DNA of 64,000 nucleotides, taken from assembly GCA_031288555.1 (NCBI GenBank), contig JAITRE010000032.1, forward strand, positions 39,257 to 103,256, written 5' to 3'. This stretch comes from Oscillospiraceae bacterium. GTDB lineage: Bacteria > Bacillota > Clostridia > Oscillospirales > Acutalibacteraceae. This document shows positions 36,569 through 45,105 of the stretch, piece by piece. Under the pieces are notes generated by a model. It saw nothing but the letters and a program-made list of their open reading frames with translations, ran no database searches and was not told where the DNA came from. A program made the translations under genes and the position numbers. Numbering within the stretch: the stretch's first letter is position 1; each line of letters opens with the position of its first letter.

Positions 36569-36680
36569 ATTTGTTTTATTGTTTAAAAAAGTTGTGTTTT
36601 AAAGTTTTTAAACTTTGTTTTATATTTATAGTAGAAAATATATTTTCAAAGTTTTAAAAATAAAGTAGGTGTAAATAAAA

Positions 36681-38567
36681 TTGCTTTTTTGTGAAGAAAA
36701 TTTTGATATTGCAGTAATAGGAGCAGGGCATGCGGGCATAGAAGCTTCTCTTGCTGCTGCTAGAATTGGTTGTAAAGTTGTTGTTTTTACGATTAATGTA
36801 GATTTTATAGGCAATTGTCCATGTAATCCGTCTATTGGTGGGACAGCAAAAGGACATCTTGTTAGAGAAATTGATGCTTTAGGTGGAGAAATGGCTAAAA
36901 CTACAGATGCTTGTTCTTTGCAAAGTAGATTATTAAATGCAAGCAAAGGTCCTGCTGTTCATTCTCTTAGAGCTCAAATTGATAGGCGGCACTACGGAGA
37001 AATTATGAAGAAGAAATTGGAAATTCAAAAAAATTTATATATAAAGCAAACTGAAATAGTTGATATTTTACGTGACCCAAAAGAAAATTGTTTTTTTTTG
37101 AAAACTAGAACAGATGTTAAATATAAAGTTAAATCAGTGATTTTATCAACAGGAACATATATGGGGGGAAAAATTTTTATAGGGAAAACTTCGTTTAATA
37201 GTGGGCCAGATGGTATTTTTCCTGCGATGTTTTTAAAAAAATCATTAGAAAAATTTGGAGTAGAATTTAAAAGATTTAAAACCGGTACACCCGCCAGAAT
37301 TTTAAAGTCTTCTGTAAATTTTGAAAAAATGATCCCACAATTTGGAGATAAAAAAGCACTTGCATTTTCTTTTGAAACAAATTCCTCTGAAATTAAAAAT
37401 CACAGTCTTTGTTTTATAACTTGGACCAACGAAAAAACAAAGGATGTTGTTCTTAAAAATTTATCTAAATCTGTTTTGTATTCAAGAGAAACAAAAGGAA
37501 TTGGTCCACGGTATTGCCCTAGCATAGAAGAAAAGTTTCTGCGTTTTAAAGACAAAGAAAGACATCAAGTTTTTGTAGAGCCTTGCGGATTAAACACAGA
37601 TGAGATGTATCTTCAAGGATTGTCAAGCTCATTACCAGAAGATGTTCAAGTACTTTTGTACTCCACTATTTCTGGTCTTGAAAATGCTCATATAGTACGC
37701 TGCGCTTATGCTATTGAATATGATGTTGTTGACCCTTTACAATTGACGAAAAGCCTTGAATTTAAAAATGTTCCTATGCTTTTTTGTGCTGGTCAAGTGG
37801 CTGGAAGTTCTGGTTATGAAGAGGCAGCTGCTCAAGGCATATTAGTTGGGATAAATTCAGCGAGAAAAATTTTAAAAAAACCTTGCATTACTTTAAACAG
37901 ACAAAATTCCTATATTGGTACTTTAGTTGACGACATGACAACCAAAGGGGTCACGGATCCTTACAGAATCATGACTTCTCGTTCTGAATATAGATTATTG
38001 CTAAGGCACAGTAACGCTGATGAACGTTTAACACCAATTGGAAGAGAGGTTGGATTAATTTCAGATGAAAGATGGAAGAGATTTCAAAAAAAATTAAGAT
38101 TAAAAGAATTAGAAATGAAAAGAGTTAAAAGTACTTTTATTTTTCCTTCTAAGAGAAACGACGAAACGTTAAAAAGTTTTGCTATATCAAAAATTGAATC
38201 AAAAATAAAAATTATAGATTTGTTAAAACGTCCTGAAATAAACTACAAAGTGTTGAAAGCGTTGAAAGTTTCAGATGTAAATATTTCAAAAGATATTTTA
38301 GATCAAGTGGAAATAGAAATAAAATACGAAGGTTATATTAATAGACAAATTAACAACATAAAAAAAACACAACGTTATTTATGCAGAAAAATACCTAATG
38401 ATATAAATTATAAAAAAATAAAAGGTCTTCGCTTAGAAGCTGTGGAAAAATTATCTCAAATGAGACCGACAAATATTGCAAAAGCTTCAGAAATATCTGG
38501 CGTTAATCCTGCTGATATATCTGTTCTAATAATATGGCTTATGAAATTGTCTAAAAAAGCTCTTTAG
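36681..38567 (+). CDS. mnmG: tRNA U34 carboxymethylaminomethyl synthase subunit MnmG (GidA)
   Basis: FAD-dependent partner of MnmE. 628 residues, TTG start with AGGTG about 10 nt upstream. FAD-binding GAGHAG (14-19), the NCPCNPSIGGTAKGH block, KTGTPARI, ATKGVTDPYRIMTSRSEYRL (written from TTKGVTDPYR) and the C-terminal helical domain with RPTNIAKASEISGVNPADIS. rsmG, which normally follows in this operon, is absent; the next gene is convergent. Confidence 0.97.
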   Translation: MLFCEENFDIAVIGAGHAGIEASLAAARIGCKVVVFTINVDFIGNCPCNPSIGGTAKGHLVREIDALGGEMAKTTDACSLQSRLLNASKGPAVHSLRAQIDRRHYGEIMKKKLEIQKNLYIKQTEIVDILRDPKENCFFLKTRTDVKYKVKSVILSTGTYMGGKIFIGKTSFNSGPDGIFPAMFLKKSLEKFGVEFKRFKTGTPARILKSSVNFEKMIPQFGDKKALAFSFETNSSEIKNHSLCFITWTNEKTKDVVLKNLSKSVLYSRETKGIGPRYCPSIEEKFLRFKDKERHQVFVEPCGLNTDEMYLQGLSSSLPEDVQVLLYSTISGLENAHIVRCAYAIEYDVVDPLQLTKSLEFKNVPMLFCAGQVAGSSGYEEAAAQGILVGINSARKILKKPCITLNRQNSYIGTLVDDMTTKGVTDPYRIMTSRSEYRLLLRHSNADERLTPIGREVGLISDERWKRFQKKLRLKELEMKRVKSTFIFPSKRNDETLKSFAISKIESKIKIIDLLKRPEINYKVLKALKVSDVNISKDILDQVEIEIKYEGYINRQINNIKKTQRYLCRKIPNDINYKKIKGLRLEAVEKLSQMRPTNIAKASEISGVNPADISVLIIWLMKLSKKAL

Positions 38568-38660
38568 TTTTTATAATTTAAAACAATAAAAATTTTTATC
38601 AATTGCTTTTAAAATTTTTTTTTATAGTTATTGCAGTTTGCGTTTTAGTTACTACTGTTT

Positions 38661-38915
38661 CTAACGAGTTTTAATGTTTTCATTAAAATTTTTAAGAGCT
38701 TTTCTTATGTTTTTATTAGTTTTAATAGAATTTTCGTCTAAAATAGTAGTAGTAAGGAATAGATGTTTTATATTTTTTCGCTTTGTTTTTTCTAAAGGTC
38801 GATATTTTCCGTCACAAATGTTTATATAAGAACCATTAATGTTTAATACTACAAAAAAATTACCTTTTTCTTTTCCAGCAGCAGCTTTAACCACCAAGCC
38901 TTTTTTTATATTCAT
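38661..38915 (-). CDS. KOW-domain RNA-binding protein (L14e/L27e-like)
   Basis: 84 residues from ATG 38915, which has AAGAG about 9 nt before it; a GTG three codons upstream is less likely. The N terminus GLVVKAAAGKEKGNFFVVLN is a KOW motif, followed by ICDGKYRPLEKTKRKNIKHL, the pattern of the small KOW proteins that in Clostridia sit between map and infA. Order adk-map-KOW is kept here although infA and rpmJ do not follow. Presumably binds rRNA; function not established. Confidence 0.85.
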   Translation of the reverse strand: MNIKKGLVVKAAAGKEKGNFFVVLNINGSYINICDGKYRPLEKTKRKNIKHLFLTTTILDENSIKTNKNIRKALKNFNENIKTR

Positions 38916-38972
38916 AACTTGCACTCTTTTCTACAACTAATTAATTTTCTACATAAGATACAATTAAATATG

Positions 38973-39725
38973 CTAACTACAAACAGTTAATATAATCGGA
39001 GAATCTTCTGTTATAGCAATTGTGTGTTCAAAGTGAGCAGATAAACTTCCATCTTCAGTAACGGTAGTCCATCCATCGGGCAAAATTTTAACATCACAGC
39101 CTCCTAAATTAACCATGGGTTCAATAGCAATGGTTAGCCCAGGTTGCAATAAAAAACCTTTTTTGGGTTTGCCGTAATTTGGAACATTGGGTTTTTCGTG
39201 AAGATTGTGTCCAACTCCGTGACCGCAAAAACTTCTAACCACCGAACAACCGTTGCTTTCAACATATTGCTGTACAGTACTGCTTATATCGCCAATATAA
39301 TTTGAAGACAAAGCATTTTCTATTCCTTTTAAAAGACTTTGTTTTGTTACTTCTAAAAGCCTTTTTGCTTCTTTGGAAATATCACCACAAGCGAAAGTAT
39401 ATGCATTATCCCCGTGAAAACCGTCAAAAAAAGCCCCAACATCTATACTGACTATATCTCCCTGACGTAGAATACAATCTTTTTGAGGAATCCCATGAAT
39501 TACAACATCGTTTACAGATATGCAAGAACTATTTGGATAACCATTATAATTTAAAAATGAAGAAACAGCGCCCTGGCTTTTTATATATTTTTCTACAATG
39601 TCATCTATTTCTAGCGTGCTAACGCCTGGCTCAACAGCCTCTCCGGCAATGCGCAAAGCATTTGCTGAAATACCGCAAGCAATCTTCATTTTTTCTATTT
39701 CTTGTTTTGTTTTTATATAAACCAT
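38973..39725 (-). CDS. map: Type I methionine aminopeptidase
   Basis: Removes the initiator methionine from new proteins. 250 residues. The five metal ligands are visible: two Asp in SIDVGAFFDGFHGDNAYTF, His in CGHGVGHNLHE, Glu in IEPMV and Glu in FEHTIAI. It is 2 bp downstream of adk and therefore coupled to it. Confidence 0.97.
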   Translation of the reverse strand: MVYIKTKQEIEKMKIACGISANALRIAGEAVEPGVSTLEIDDIVEKYIKSQGAVSSFLNYNGYPNSSCISVNDVVIHGIPQKDCILRQGDIVSIDVGAFFDGFHGDNAYTFACGDISKEAKRLLEVTKQSLLKGIENALSSNYIGDISSTVQQYVESNGCSVVRSFCGHGVGHNLHEKPNVPNYGKPKKGFLLQPGLTIAIEPMVNLGGCDVKILPDGWTTVTEDGSLSAHFEHTIAITEDSPIILTVCS

Positions 39726-39727
39726 AA

Positions 39728-40366
39728 TTAAATTAAAAACTCCAATACAAACGCAGCAGAACTTATTAGTTTATTAATACCATTTCTTCCGTTAATTGAA
39801 GAAAGTTTATCTTGTTTTTTGTAATAATCGATTAAAGGTTCTGTTTCTTTGTGATAAATATCTAAACGATTTTTTATGATTTCTGGATCGTCATCTTTAC
39901 GCTTTATAAGCCTACCTTTGCAAAGGTCGCAAATACCTTTATCATTCGGAGGTTTGTTAATAAGATGGTAACTACTTCCACAATCTTCACAGACAACACG
40001 GCCGGACATTCTTTCAATTATTACATCATCAGGAACATCTATATTAATTGCCACGTCAATGTGAACATTCATATTGTCTAAAGCTTCAGCTTGAGTAATA
40101 GTTCTGGGAAAACCATCTAATATAAAGCCTTTTTTACAAGCTTTGCTATTAATTTTTTCTTTCATAATATCTATAACTATATTATTAGGAAGAAGTTTGC
40201 CAGATTCAACAAATGTTTTTGCTTTTCTACTAAGCTCACTTTCGGTTTTTAAAGTTTCTCTTATAATATTTCCGGTCGAAATTGATGGTATAGAAAAACG
40301 GTTTTCAAGAGCTTCTGCTAGAGTACCTTTACCAGCACCAGGAGCTCCTAGAAGAACAATATTCAT
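39728..40366 (-). CDS. adk: Adenylate kinase (zinc-lid form)
   Basis: Interconverts ATP + AMP and 2 ADP. 212 residues with P-loop GAPGAGKGT (7-15), NMP-binding region, GFPRT, and a long lid carrying four cysteines (CEDC and CDLC) that bind zinc, as in Gram-positive enzymes. ATG after GGAGGTAG. In the ancestral order adk follows secY; here it is preceded by a long spacer and a coiled-coil gene. A damaged copy of its first codons lies at about 42803-42845. Confidence 0.98.
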   Translation of the reverse strand: MNIVLLGAPGAGKGTLAEALENRFSIPSISTGNIIRETLKTESELSRKAKTFVESGKLLPNNIVIDIMKEKINSKACKKGFILDGFPRTITQAEALDNMNVHIDVAINIDVPDDVIIERMSGRVVCEDCGSSYHLINKPPNDKGICDLCKGRLIKRKDDDPEIIKNRLDIYHKETEPLIDYYKKQDKLSSINGRNGINKLISSAAFVLEFLI

Positions 40367-41140
40367 TTTACTACCTCCATAGTTTTTAGTTTTGTTTAAA
40401 GTTTTTTAATTTTTAAGTTTTTTGTTTAAAACGGTTATATTAGATTTAAAAAGTACGTATTATATATTTTTTAAAAAATTAAAATTGAAAATATATTGTT
40501 ATATTAAAAACTTATTAATAAAAATATAAAATCAAAACTTCTGTATAATTAAGTATATAATATTTTTTAAATTTAAAAAAGAAATAAATTTTTAAAATTT
40601 AATATTAACAAAACAAAAGGCCTTTAAAATAAAAATTCCTCAAAGGCATTTATAAATTTAAAATATTTTTTAAAAATTCTTAACTATTTAAAAGTTATTT
40701 ATTTAGATAATTTTTATTTTCGTAAATATTATAAAAATTTTATTAAGATTTTTCTGATTTAAATTAAGTAATGTGCAACTTTTAAATTTTTCAAACAGGT
40801 TTAATCGCCTATTGGCACGAAGTAAATAAGAAATTTTAATAAATTTTATATTTTTGCAAAAGTTAAATCACTTTATTTAATATTAAAATTATTTTTATTA
40901 ACTTTACTACTAGATTAATTGAATTTAAAAATTTTTCATCATTTATATGAAACAGTTGCAAAGAATTGTAGAAGACTTTTTAAGAGCTAGAACTCATATT
41001 ATCAATTTTCTTATTATTTAATATTGCATTGAATCTATTTATAATTTCATTGCATTTTTTATTTCATCATACTTTATTTTCTAAAACTTTTTTATACTAT
41101 TAAATTTAAACTTTTTGAACTGTTGTTTGCTAGATATAAT
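40334..41140. repeat. Duplicated segment, copy A (adk 5' end and upstream DNA)
   Basis: The first codons of adk and the adjoining AT-rich DNA to about 40655 recur at 42803-43100 (copy B), including TAGAAGAACAATATT, TTAAACGGTTATATTAGATT-like and ATTCCTCAAAGGCATT blocks. A second matching stretch, about 41085-41140 (ACTATTAAATTTAAAC, TTTTTGAACTGT), recurs at about 43135-43190, so copy B seems to lack about 400 bp present here. Direct orientation. Confidence 0.75.
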
Positions 41141-41651
41141 TTATCATCAAAGCAATTAATATAGCAAAAACATTTTTTTAATTATCACAAACACAAATTC
41201 TTTAAAGTTTATAGCTTCGCTTAATTTTAAAATAGTTTGATTTTAGAGATTATTATTTTTAAAGTTAATTTTTTTATATTTTGACAAGATATATATATGT
41301 TTTTTATGGTAATGAAAGATTTTTTAAACAACTTTTTTAAAAAAAAATTTAAAGTACTAGTTAACACTATTAGTTTTTCAAAATAAAAATTTTACTTTAG
41401 AATTTGCATTTGCAAAATTTATAGCGTAAATACTTGAAACTTTATATTATTTGCAGTACAATACTGATACGCGAAGAAAAGATGTGACAATTATCAGATA
41501 ATAAACACTTTTTTAATGTTTAAAGCTTTAGTAGCAGAATAAACAGAAAGTTTAGTTAAAAAATTGTTTTAAGTGCGAATTTTATGTTTTTATTGTTTAA
41601 AATTAAAGTTAAGCTTAAAATATTGTGGTTAAAGAAAGGAAACTATTAATT
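40367..41651. other. Long AT-rich spacer between adk and coiled-coil gene 1
   Basis: About 1.3 kb without ORF or RNA gene. Its left part is repeat copy A. Its right part (from about 41214) is homologous to the leaders of the other two coiled-coil genes (for example CTTCGCTTAATTTTAAAATAGTTTGAT at about 41215, recurring at about 46553) and holds the promoter listed separately. Confidence 0.6.
41434..41462 (+). promoter_or_regulatory. Predicted promoter of coiled-coil gene 1
   Basis: TTGAAA (41434-41439), 17-nt spacer, TACAAT (41457-41462). The same TTGAAA-N17-NACNAT arrangement is conserved at 44706-44734 and 46811-46839 before the two paralogs, which supports it by comparison. Leader of about 190 nt. 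Confidence 0.6.
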
Positions 41652-42707
41652 ATGAAAAATGTAAAGAATGAAAAAAAGTTGTCTCGTACAGCTAAAAAAG
41701 GTCGACTATCGCTTAAAGCTCTAAGTTTAATTAGTGCTGTTATTTTTTTAGGTACTTCTGGTTTTACAAATGTAGATACTAGTTTTAAAGATAACAGCAA
41801 AGTTGAAAAATCATCGCTTGGGGGAAAAACTAAAAAAGTTTTAAATAATAAAAGTAAGCCAGTAAATCACGTTATTTCTGATGAGAATCTGATTAAGTTG
41901 TTTGGGCCAGGTAAAGGTTTAGGTTATGAAAAAATTGTTGAAAAAGTGGATCCTTATCTGCATTACAAAATGTTTTTACCAGAAGAGAGTAAAGATAAAG
42001 AAGCAAACCTTAATATTGAACAAGAAAAAGTGCAAGAATCAAAAAGTGAAATTAGTTTTGAAAAAGCAGTGTTGCCCTTATCTAAAAATGTAAATAATTT
42101 TCAGAACAATAACGAAATTCAAAATCAGTTGAAGGAAATTCAAGATCAAAAAAATGAAATTAATTTATTGAAAGAAGAAAACAATAATCTTAAATTAGAA
42201 CTTGAAAAATTTAAAAAAGAAAACGAGATATTAAATAAACAAATTTTAGAATTGAAAGAACAATGTAAAAAATTGACTGGACAAATATCTAATTTGCAAA
42301 GTCTATACGCTGAACTTGAGAAAAAAAACCAACAGCTTTTAAGTGAGAAACAAAATCTTATAAGTGAGAATCAAGATCTTAAATGTCACCAGTTTGATAA
42401 ACAAATTTTCGGGAAAATGGAACAACGAAATATACAGCTTGAAAGTAATGAAGAAGGGCTTTTAAAAAAGATAAATCAGCTTAAAAGTAATAAAAAAAGA
42501 AGATTTAAAAACAATATAAAACAGCTTAAAGAAAGAATTAAAGAGCTTGAAAACACTATTAATCAGCTGCTAAATCAACAGATTCAAAATCCTACTGAAG
42601 AAAATATTGCATATGATTTGGTTTTTTTGTTTAAATTAATGACCAGGTTTAAACAAACAAGGGGGTTTTTTGGGTATTTTTTAGTAGCGGGTAACAAGAC
42701 ACTTTAA
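41652..42707 (+). CDS. Secreted coiled-coil protein, paralog 1
   Basis: 351 residues from an ATG behind AAAGGAAAC. The first about 50 residues (KNEKKLSRTAKKGRLSLKA, then LISAVIFLGTSGFTN) form a long basic signal-peptide region almost identical to two paralogs downstream. Residues about 135-320 are a Lys/Glu/Gln/Asn-rich coiled coil with repeated LKxEN and QLK phrases. The C terminus (DLVFLFKLMTRFKQTRGFFG) differs from the shared C-terminal domain of paralogs 2 and 3 and is hydrophobic and basic, so this copy may have been truncated and run into new sequence. No known family recognised; presumed exported filament or surface protein. Confidence 0.8.
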   Translation: MKNVKNEKKLSRTAKKGRLSLKALSLISAVIFLGTSGFTNVDTSFKDNSKVEKSSLGGKTKKVLNNKSKPVNHVISDENLIKLFGPGKGLGYEKIVEKVDPYLHYKMFLPEESKDKEANLNIEQEKVQESKSEISFEKAVLPLSKNVNNFQNNNEIQNQLKEIQDQKNEINLLKEENNNLKLELEKFKKENEILNKQILELKEQCKKLTGQISNLQSLYAELEKKNQQLLSEKQNLISENQDLKCHQFDKQIFGKMEQRNIQLESNEEGLLKKINQLKSNKKRRFKNNIKQLKERIKELENTINQLLNQQIQNPTEENIAYDLVFLFKLMTRFKQTRGFFGYFLVAGNKTL

Positions 42708-42774
42708 CGGCTGGGCATCATCAAATCTTCAAAACGTGGAAAGTCGACTTGAAGTTAGAAAATCAGCCGTTAAA
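42703..42774 (+). terminator. Structured 3' end of coiled-coil gene 1
   Basis: TTTAACGGCTG (42703-42713) and CAGCCGTTAAA (42764-42774) are a perfect 11-bp inverted repeat enclosing about 50 nt, which contains a second hairpin CTTCAA/TTGAAG. The left arm overlaps the stop codon, and a TAGCTTTTT follows the right arm. It may act as terminator or as an RNA-stabilising structure. It is unlike the 3' hairpin of paralogs 2 and 3. Confidence 0.5.
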
Positions 42775-42802
42775 ATAGCTTTTTAAGGAGAGGGTTATAC
42801 CC

Positions 42803-42845
42803 TTTGCAGGCATCAGGAGCTTTAGAAGAACAATATTCGTTTTGT
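42803..42845 (-). pseudogene. Remnant of the 5' end of adk
   Basis: Read on the minus strand, AATATTGTTCTTCTA and GCTCCTGATGCC-AAAGG match the adk start (codons 2-13), but the initiator ATG has become ACG and one base is missing after codon 6. The similarity continues upstream into the adk leader (repeat copy B). It marks a segmental duplication around coiled-coil gene 1 and cannot be translated as adenylate kinase. Confidence 0.7.
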
Positions 42846-43205
42846 TATTTACATAGTTTTTAGTTTTTTAAAAAGTATTTTGATTTTTAAGTTTTTGTTT
42901 TAAACAGTTATATTAGATTTTAAAAATACATATTATATATTTTTTAAAAAATTAAAATTAATAATATATTATTGTATTAAAAATTTATTAATATAATAAA
43001 ATAAAATTAAAACTCTGCACAATTAAAGGATATAATATTTTTAAATTTAATATTAACAAAACAAAAACCCTTGAGATAAAAATTCCTCAAAGGCATTCAT
43101 TAATCCGAAAAACTAAACAAAAAATTCATTTTTTATTTTTTGAAAATTCTTTATATTATTAAGCTCAAATTTTCTGAACTGTTTTTTGATGGTTTTAAAT
43201 TAAAC
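42803..43205. repeat. Duplicated segment, copy B
   Basis: Direct repeat of the adk 5' end and upstream DNA (copy A at 40334-41140), shortened by an internal deletion of about 400 bp. It contains the adk remnant, TTAAACAGTTATATTAGATT-like sequence, ATTAACAAAACAAAAACCC, AAAAATTCCTCAAAGGCATTC and TTCTGAACTGTTTTTTG. The stretch 42708-43315 holds no intact gene. Confidence 0.75.
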
Positions 43206-43315
43206 TTTAAGTTTTAAAATCAAATCCCCTATCAATTATGCTCAAGATATAACCAATTATTAAAGCGTTTAACATAACGAAATAGTGCAAATAAAAATTT
43301 GCAAATATAAAATTG

Positions 43316-43786
43316 TTACCAACGATAGTGTGCGAAAGCTTGATTCGCTTTAGCCATTTTGTGTGTGTCTTCACGTTTTTTAAAGGAGCCGCCAGTGCTA
43401 TTTGCAGCGTCAAATATTTCGTTTGAAAGCCTTTCTTTCATGGTTTTTTCATTTCTAAGCCGAGAATATTTGGTTATCCATCGAAGAGCTAAAGTTTGGC
43501 CTCTTTCCGGACTAACCTCAATAGGGACTTGATAAGTCGCACCACCAACGCGTCTTGCTTTAACTTCAAAAGCTGGTGTGACGTTTTCTATGGCTTTTTC
43601 GAAAATTTCCAACGGCTCAGTGGAAGATCTTTCTTTAATAGCACTAAAGGCTTCATAAACTATTTTTTGCGAAGTCCCGCGTTTTCCGTCAAACATCACA
43701 TTATTAATAAGGCGCGTAACTATTTTTGAATTGTAAAGTGGATCCGGCAGAACATCGCGTTTCGAAACAGAACCTCTTCTAGACAA
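43316..43786 (-). CDS. rpsG: 30S ribosomal protein S7
   Basis: Primary 16S rRNA-binding protein of the 30S head. 156 residues beginning [20 protein letters not shown], with [20 protein letters not shown] and the C-terminal [20 protein letters not shown]. It is 37 bp downstream of rpsL and followed not by fusA but by repeat copy B and a coiled-coil gene on the other strand. Confidence 0.98.
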   Translation of the reverse strand: MSRRGSVSKRDVLPDPLYNSKIVTRLINNVMFDGKRGTSQKIVYEAFSAIKERSSTEPLEIFEKAIENVTPAFEVKARRVGGATYQVPIEVSPERGQTLALRWITKYSRLRNEKTMKERLSNEIFDAANSTGGSFKKREDTHKMAKANQAFAHYRW

Positions 43787-43823
43787 CTTCCTTCCTCCTT
43801 AAATTTAAAATATTAGCTAGCTT

Positions 43824-44252
43824 TTATCCCTTAGTTCCCCCTGTTTTAGATCGTTTGGCACCGTATTTTGATCTTCCCTGCGAACGTTTAGCAACGCCCT
43901 GAGCGTCAAGAGCGCCTCGTATGATATGGTAGCGAACACCAGGTAAGTCTTTAACTCTTCCACCACGAATTAAAACGACACTATGCTCTTGTAAGTTATG
44001 ACCAATACCAGGAATATAAGCCGTAACCTCGGACCCGTTAGAAAGTCTTACTCTTGCAATTTTACGCAAAGCTGAATTTGGTTTTCTTGGGTTAGTAACT
44101 TTAACCACAACGCAAACCCCACGTTTCTGCGGAGACTCTTGTCTTATAACTTTACGTTTTTTAGAATTCCAACCTTTTAAAAGAGCAGGAGACTTTTCTT
44201 TTTTTTGTATACTTTTACGACCTTTTCTTACTAATTGATTCACAGTTGGCAT
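43824..44252 (-). CDS. rpsL: 30S ribosomal protein S12
   Basis: Decoding-centre protein. 142 residues starting [14 protein letters not shown], with [40 protein letters not shown], and [20 protein letters not shown]. The streptomycin-site lysines have their usual context (NPRKPNS). First gene of a two-gene operon; a divergent promoter region with palindromes lies upstream. Confidence 0.98.
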   Translation of the reverse strand: MPTVNQLVRKGRKSIQKKEKSPALLKGWNSKKRKVIRQESPQKRGVCVVVKVTNPRKPNSALRKIARVRLSNGSEVTAYIPGIGHNLQEHSVVLIRGGRVKDLPGVRYHIIRGALDAQGVAKRSQGRSKYGAKRSKTGGTKG

Positions 44253-44398
44253 ATTTCACCTCGCAATTAATTTGTTTAAGCTGCTGTGCTGAAACAAGCA
44301 TTTCAGTTTATAAAATATTTAAAACACTTTCTTACTGCAAAATAAATTTTTGTTAAAAAACAAAAATAATAGTGCTTATTTGTACAAAAGAATTTTTT

Positions 44399-44463
44399 AT
44401 TGACAAATCACTTTATTGTTGCCTATTAAGCGATGTTATCATTAGATAACAATATTTGTCAAG
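44399..44463 (-). promoter_or_regulatory. rpsL promoter with palindromic operator-like elements
   Basis: On the minus strand TTGACA (complement of 44457-44462) and TAACAT (complement of 44433-44438) are 18 nt apart. TGTTATC-ATTA-GATAACA (44434-44451) is a perfect 7-bp inverted repeat over spacer and -10. TTGACAAAT (44399-44407) and ATTTGTCAA (44454-44462) form an outer inverted repeat. The plus-strand TTGACA could also serve a divergent promoter with TATTAA at 44424-44429. Confidence 0.5.
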
Positions 44464-44705
44464 TTAAATTTTTGATAAAAAGATAAAATGGCAAACGTTA
44501 CTGTTTAGTTTTAAAAAAATATATACTACATTTAACTTTAGTGTTTCAAAAAGTTTAATTAGTAGAAAATTATTTAAATTTTTTATACAAGCTGTTAGTA
44601 TGTGCGCAGTATTTTGTTTGTGGTTTAATACAGTGACTTTATGGATTTTAAAAATAAAAATTTTACTTTTAAAATTTATATTTTTAAAATACATAAAGTA
44701 AATAC

Positions 44706-44803
44706 TTGAAATTTTATATTGTTTATTGTACCATGAATGCATGAGATAAGGAGGTGGCAATTATTCAGAAAATAAACTTTATTTAGTGCTTAAAGCTTTA
44801 AGT
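44706..44803 (+). promoter_or_regulatory. Promoter and leader element of coiled-coil gene 2
   Basis: TTGAAA (44706-44711), 17 nt, TACCAT (44729-44734). About 7-10 nt after the predicted RNA start lies AAGGAGGTG (44748-44756), a full Shine-Dalgarno sequence with no ORF at proper spacing. A near-perfect palindrome CTTAAAGCTTTAAG (44790-44803) follows. The same order recurs before gene 3. It resembles the STAB-SD mRNA-stabilising elements known from Bacillus cry3A; function here is inference. Confidence 0.55.
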
Positions 44804-45105
44804 AGCAGAATGAATGAACAGAAAATTTAGTTTAAGAAATAGTTTTGAGTGAGCTTTTTAAGAAATTTAATTTACTTAAATAAACTGAAAAAGTGTTAAA
44901 TTTTTAAACATTCTAAAGCTTTAAATTAAAACTAAAAACATTTGAGTTCATAATAGTTAAAATTGCTTAGACATAAAAGCTAATTTAAACTAAATTTTTG
45001 TTTAGGTAAGTTAAAACTTAAAAAAATTTTAAATCTAAATTGTTTATCTTAAAAGTTAAAGTTAAGTTTAAAATATTGTGATTAAAAGAAAGGGAACTAT
45101 TAATT

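Larger units (their letters stand above)
44253..45105. other. Intergenic region rpsL to coiled-coil gene 2
   Basis: 853 bp without ORF. The left part carries the palindromic rpsL promoter region. From about 44490 onward the sequence is homologous to the leader of coiled-coil gene 3 (46650-47329), for example TATGTGCG(C/T)AGTATTTTGTTTG and the AAGGAGGTGGCAATTATTC block. Confidence 0.6.

Noticed and set aside
40367..43205. CRISPR array or insertion sequence at the repeat-rich region
   Set aside because: Repeats are two long direct copies without regular spacers, there is no transposase ORF, and no terminal inverted repeats were found.
44754..44790. Possible leader peptide GTG GCA ATT ATT ... 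TAG in the coiled-coil leaders
   Set aside because: The GTG is part of the Shine-Dalgarno sequence itself (no spacing), the peptide would be about 10 residues, and copy 1 does not keep it.
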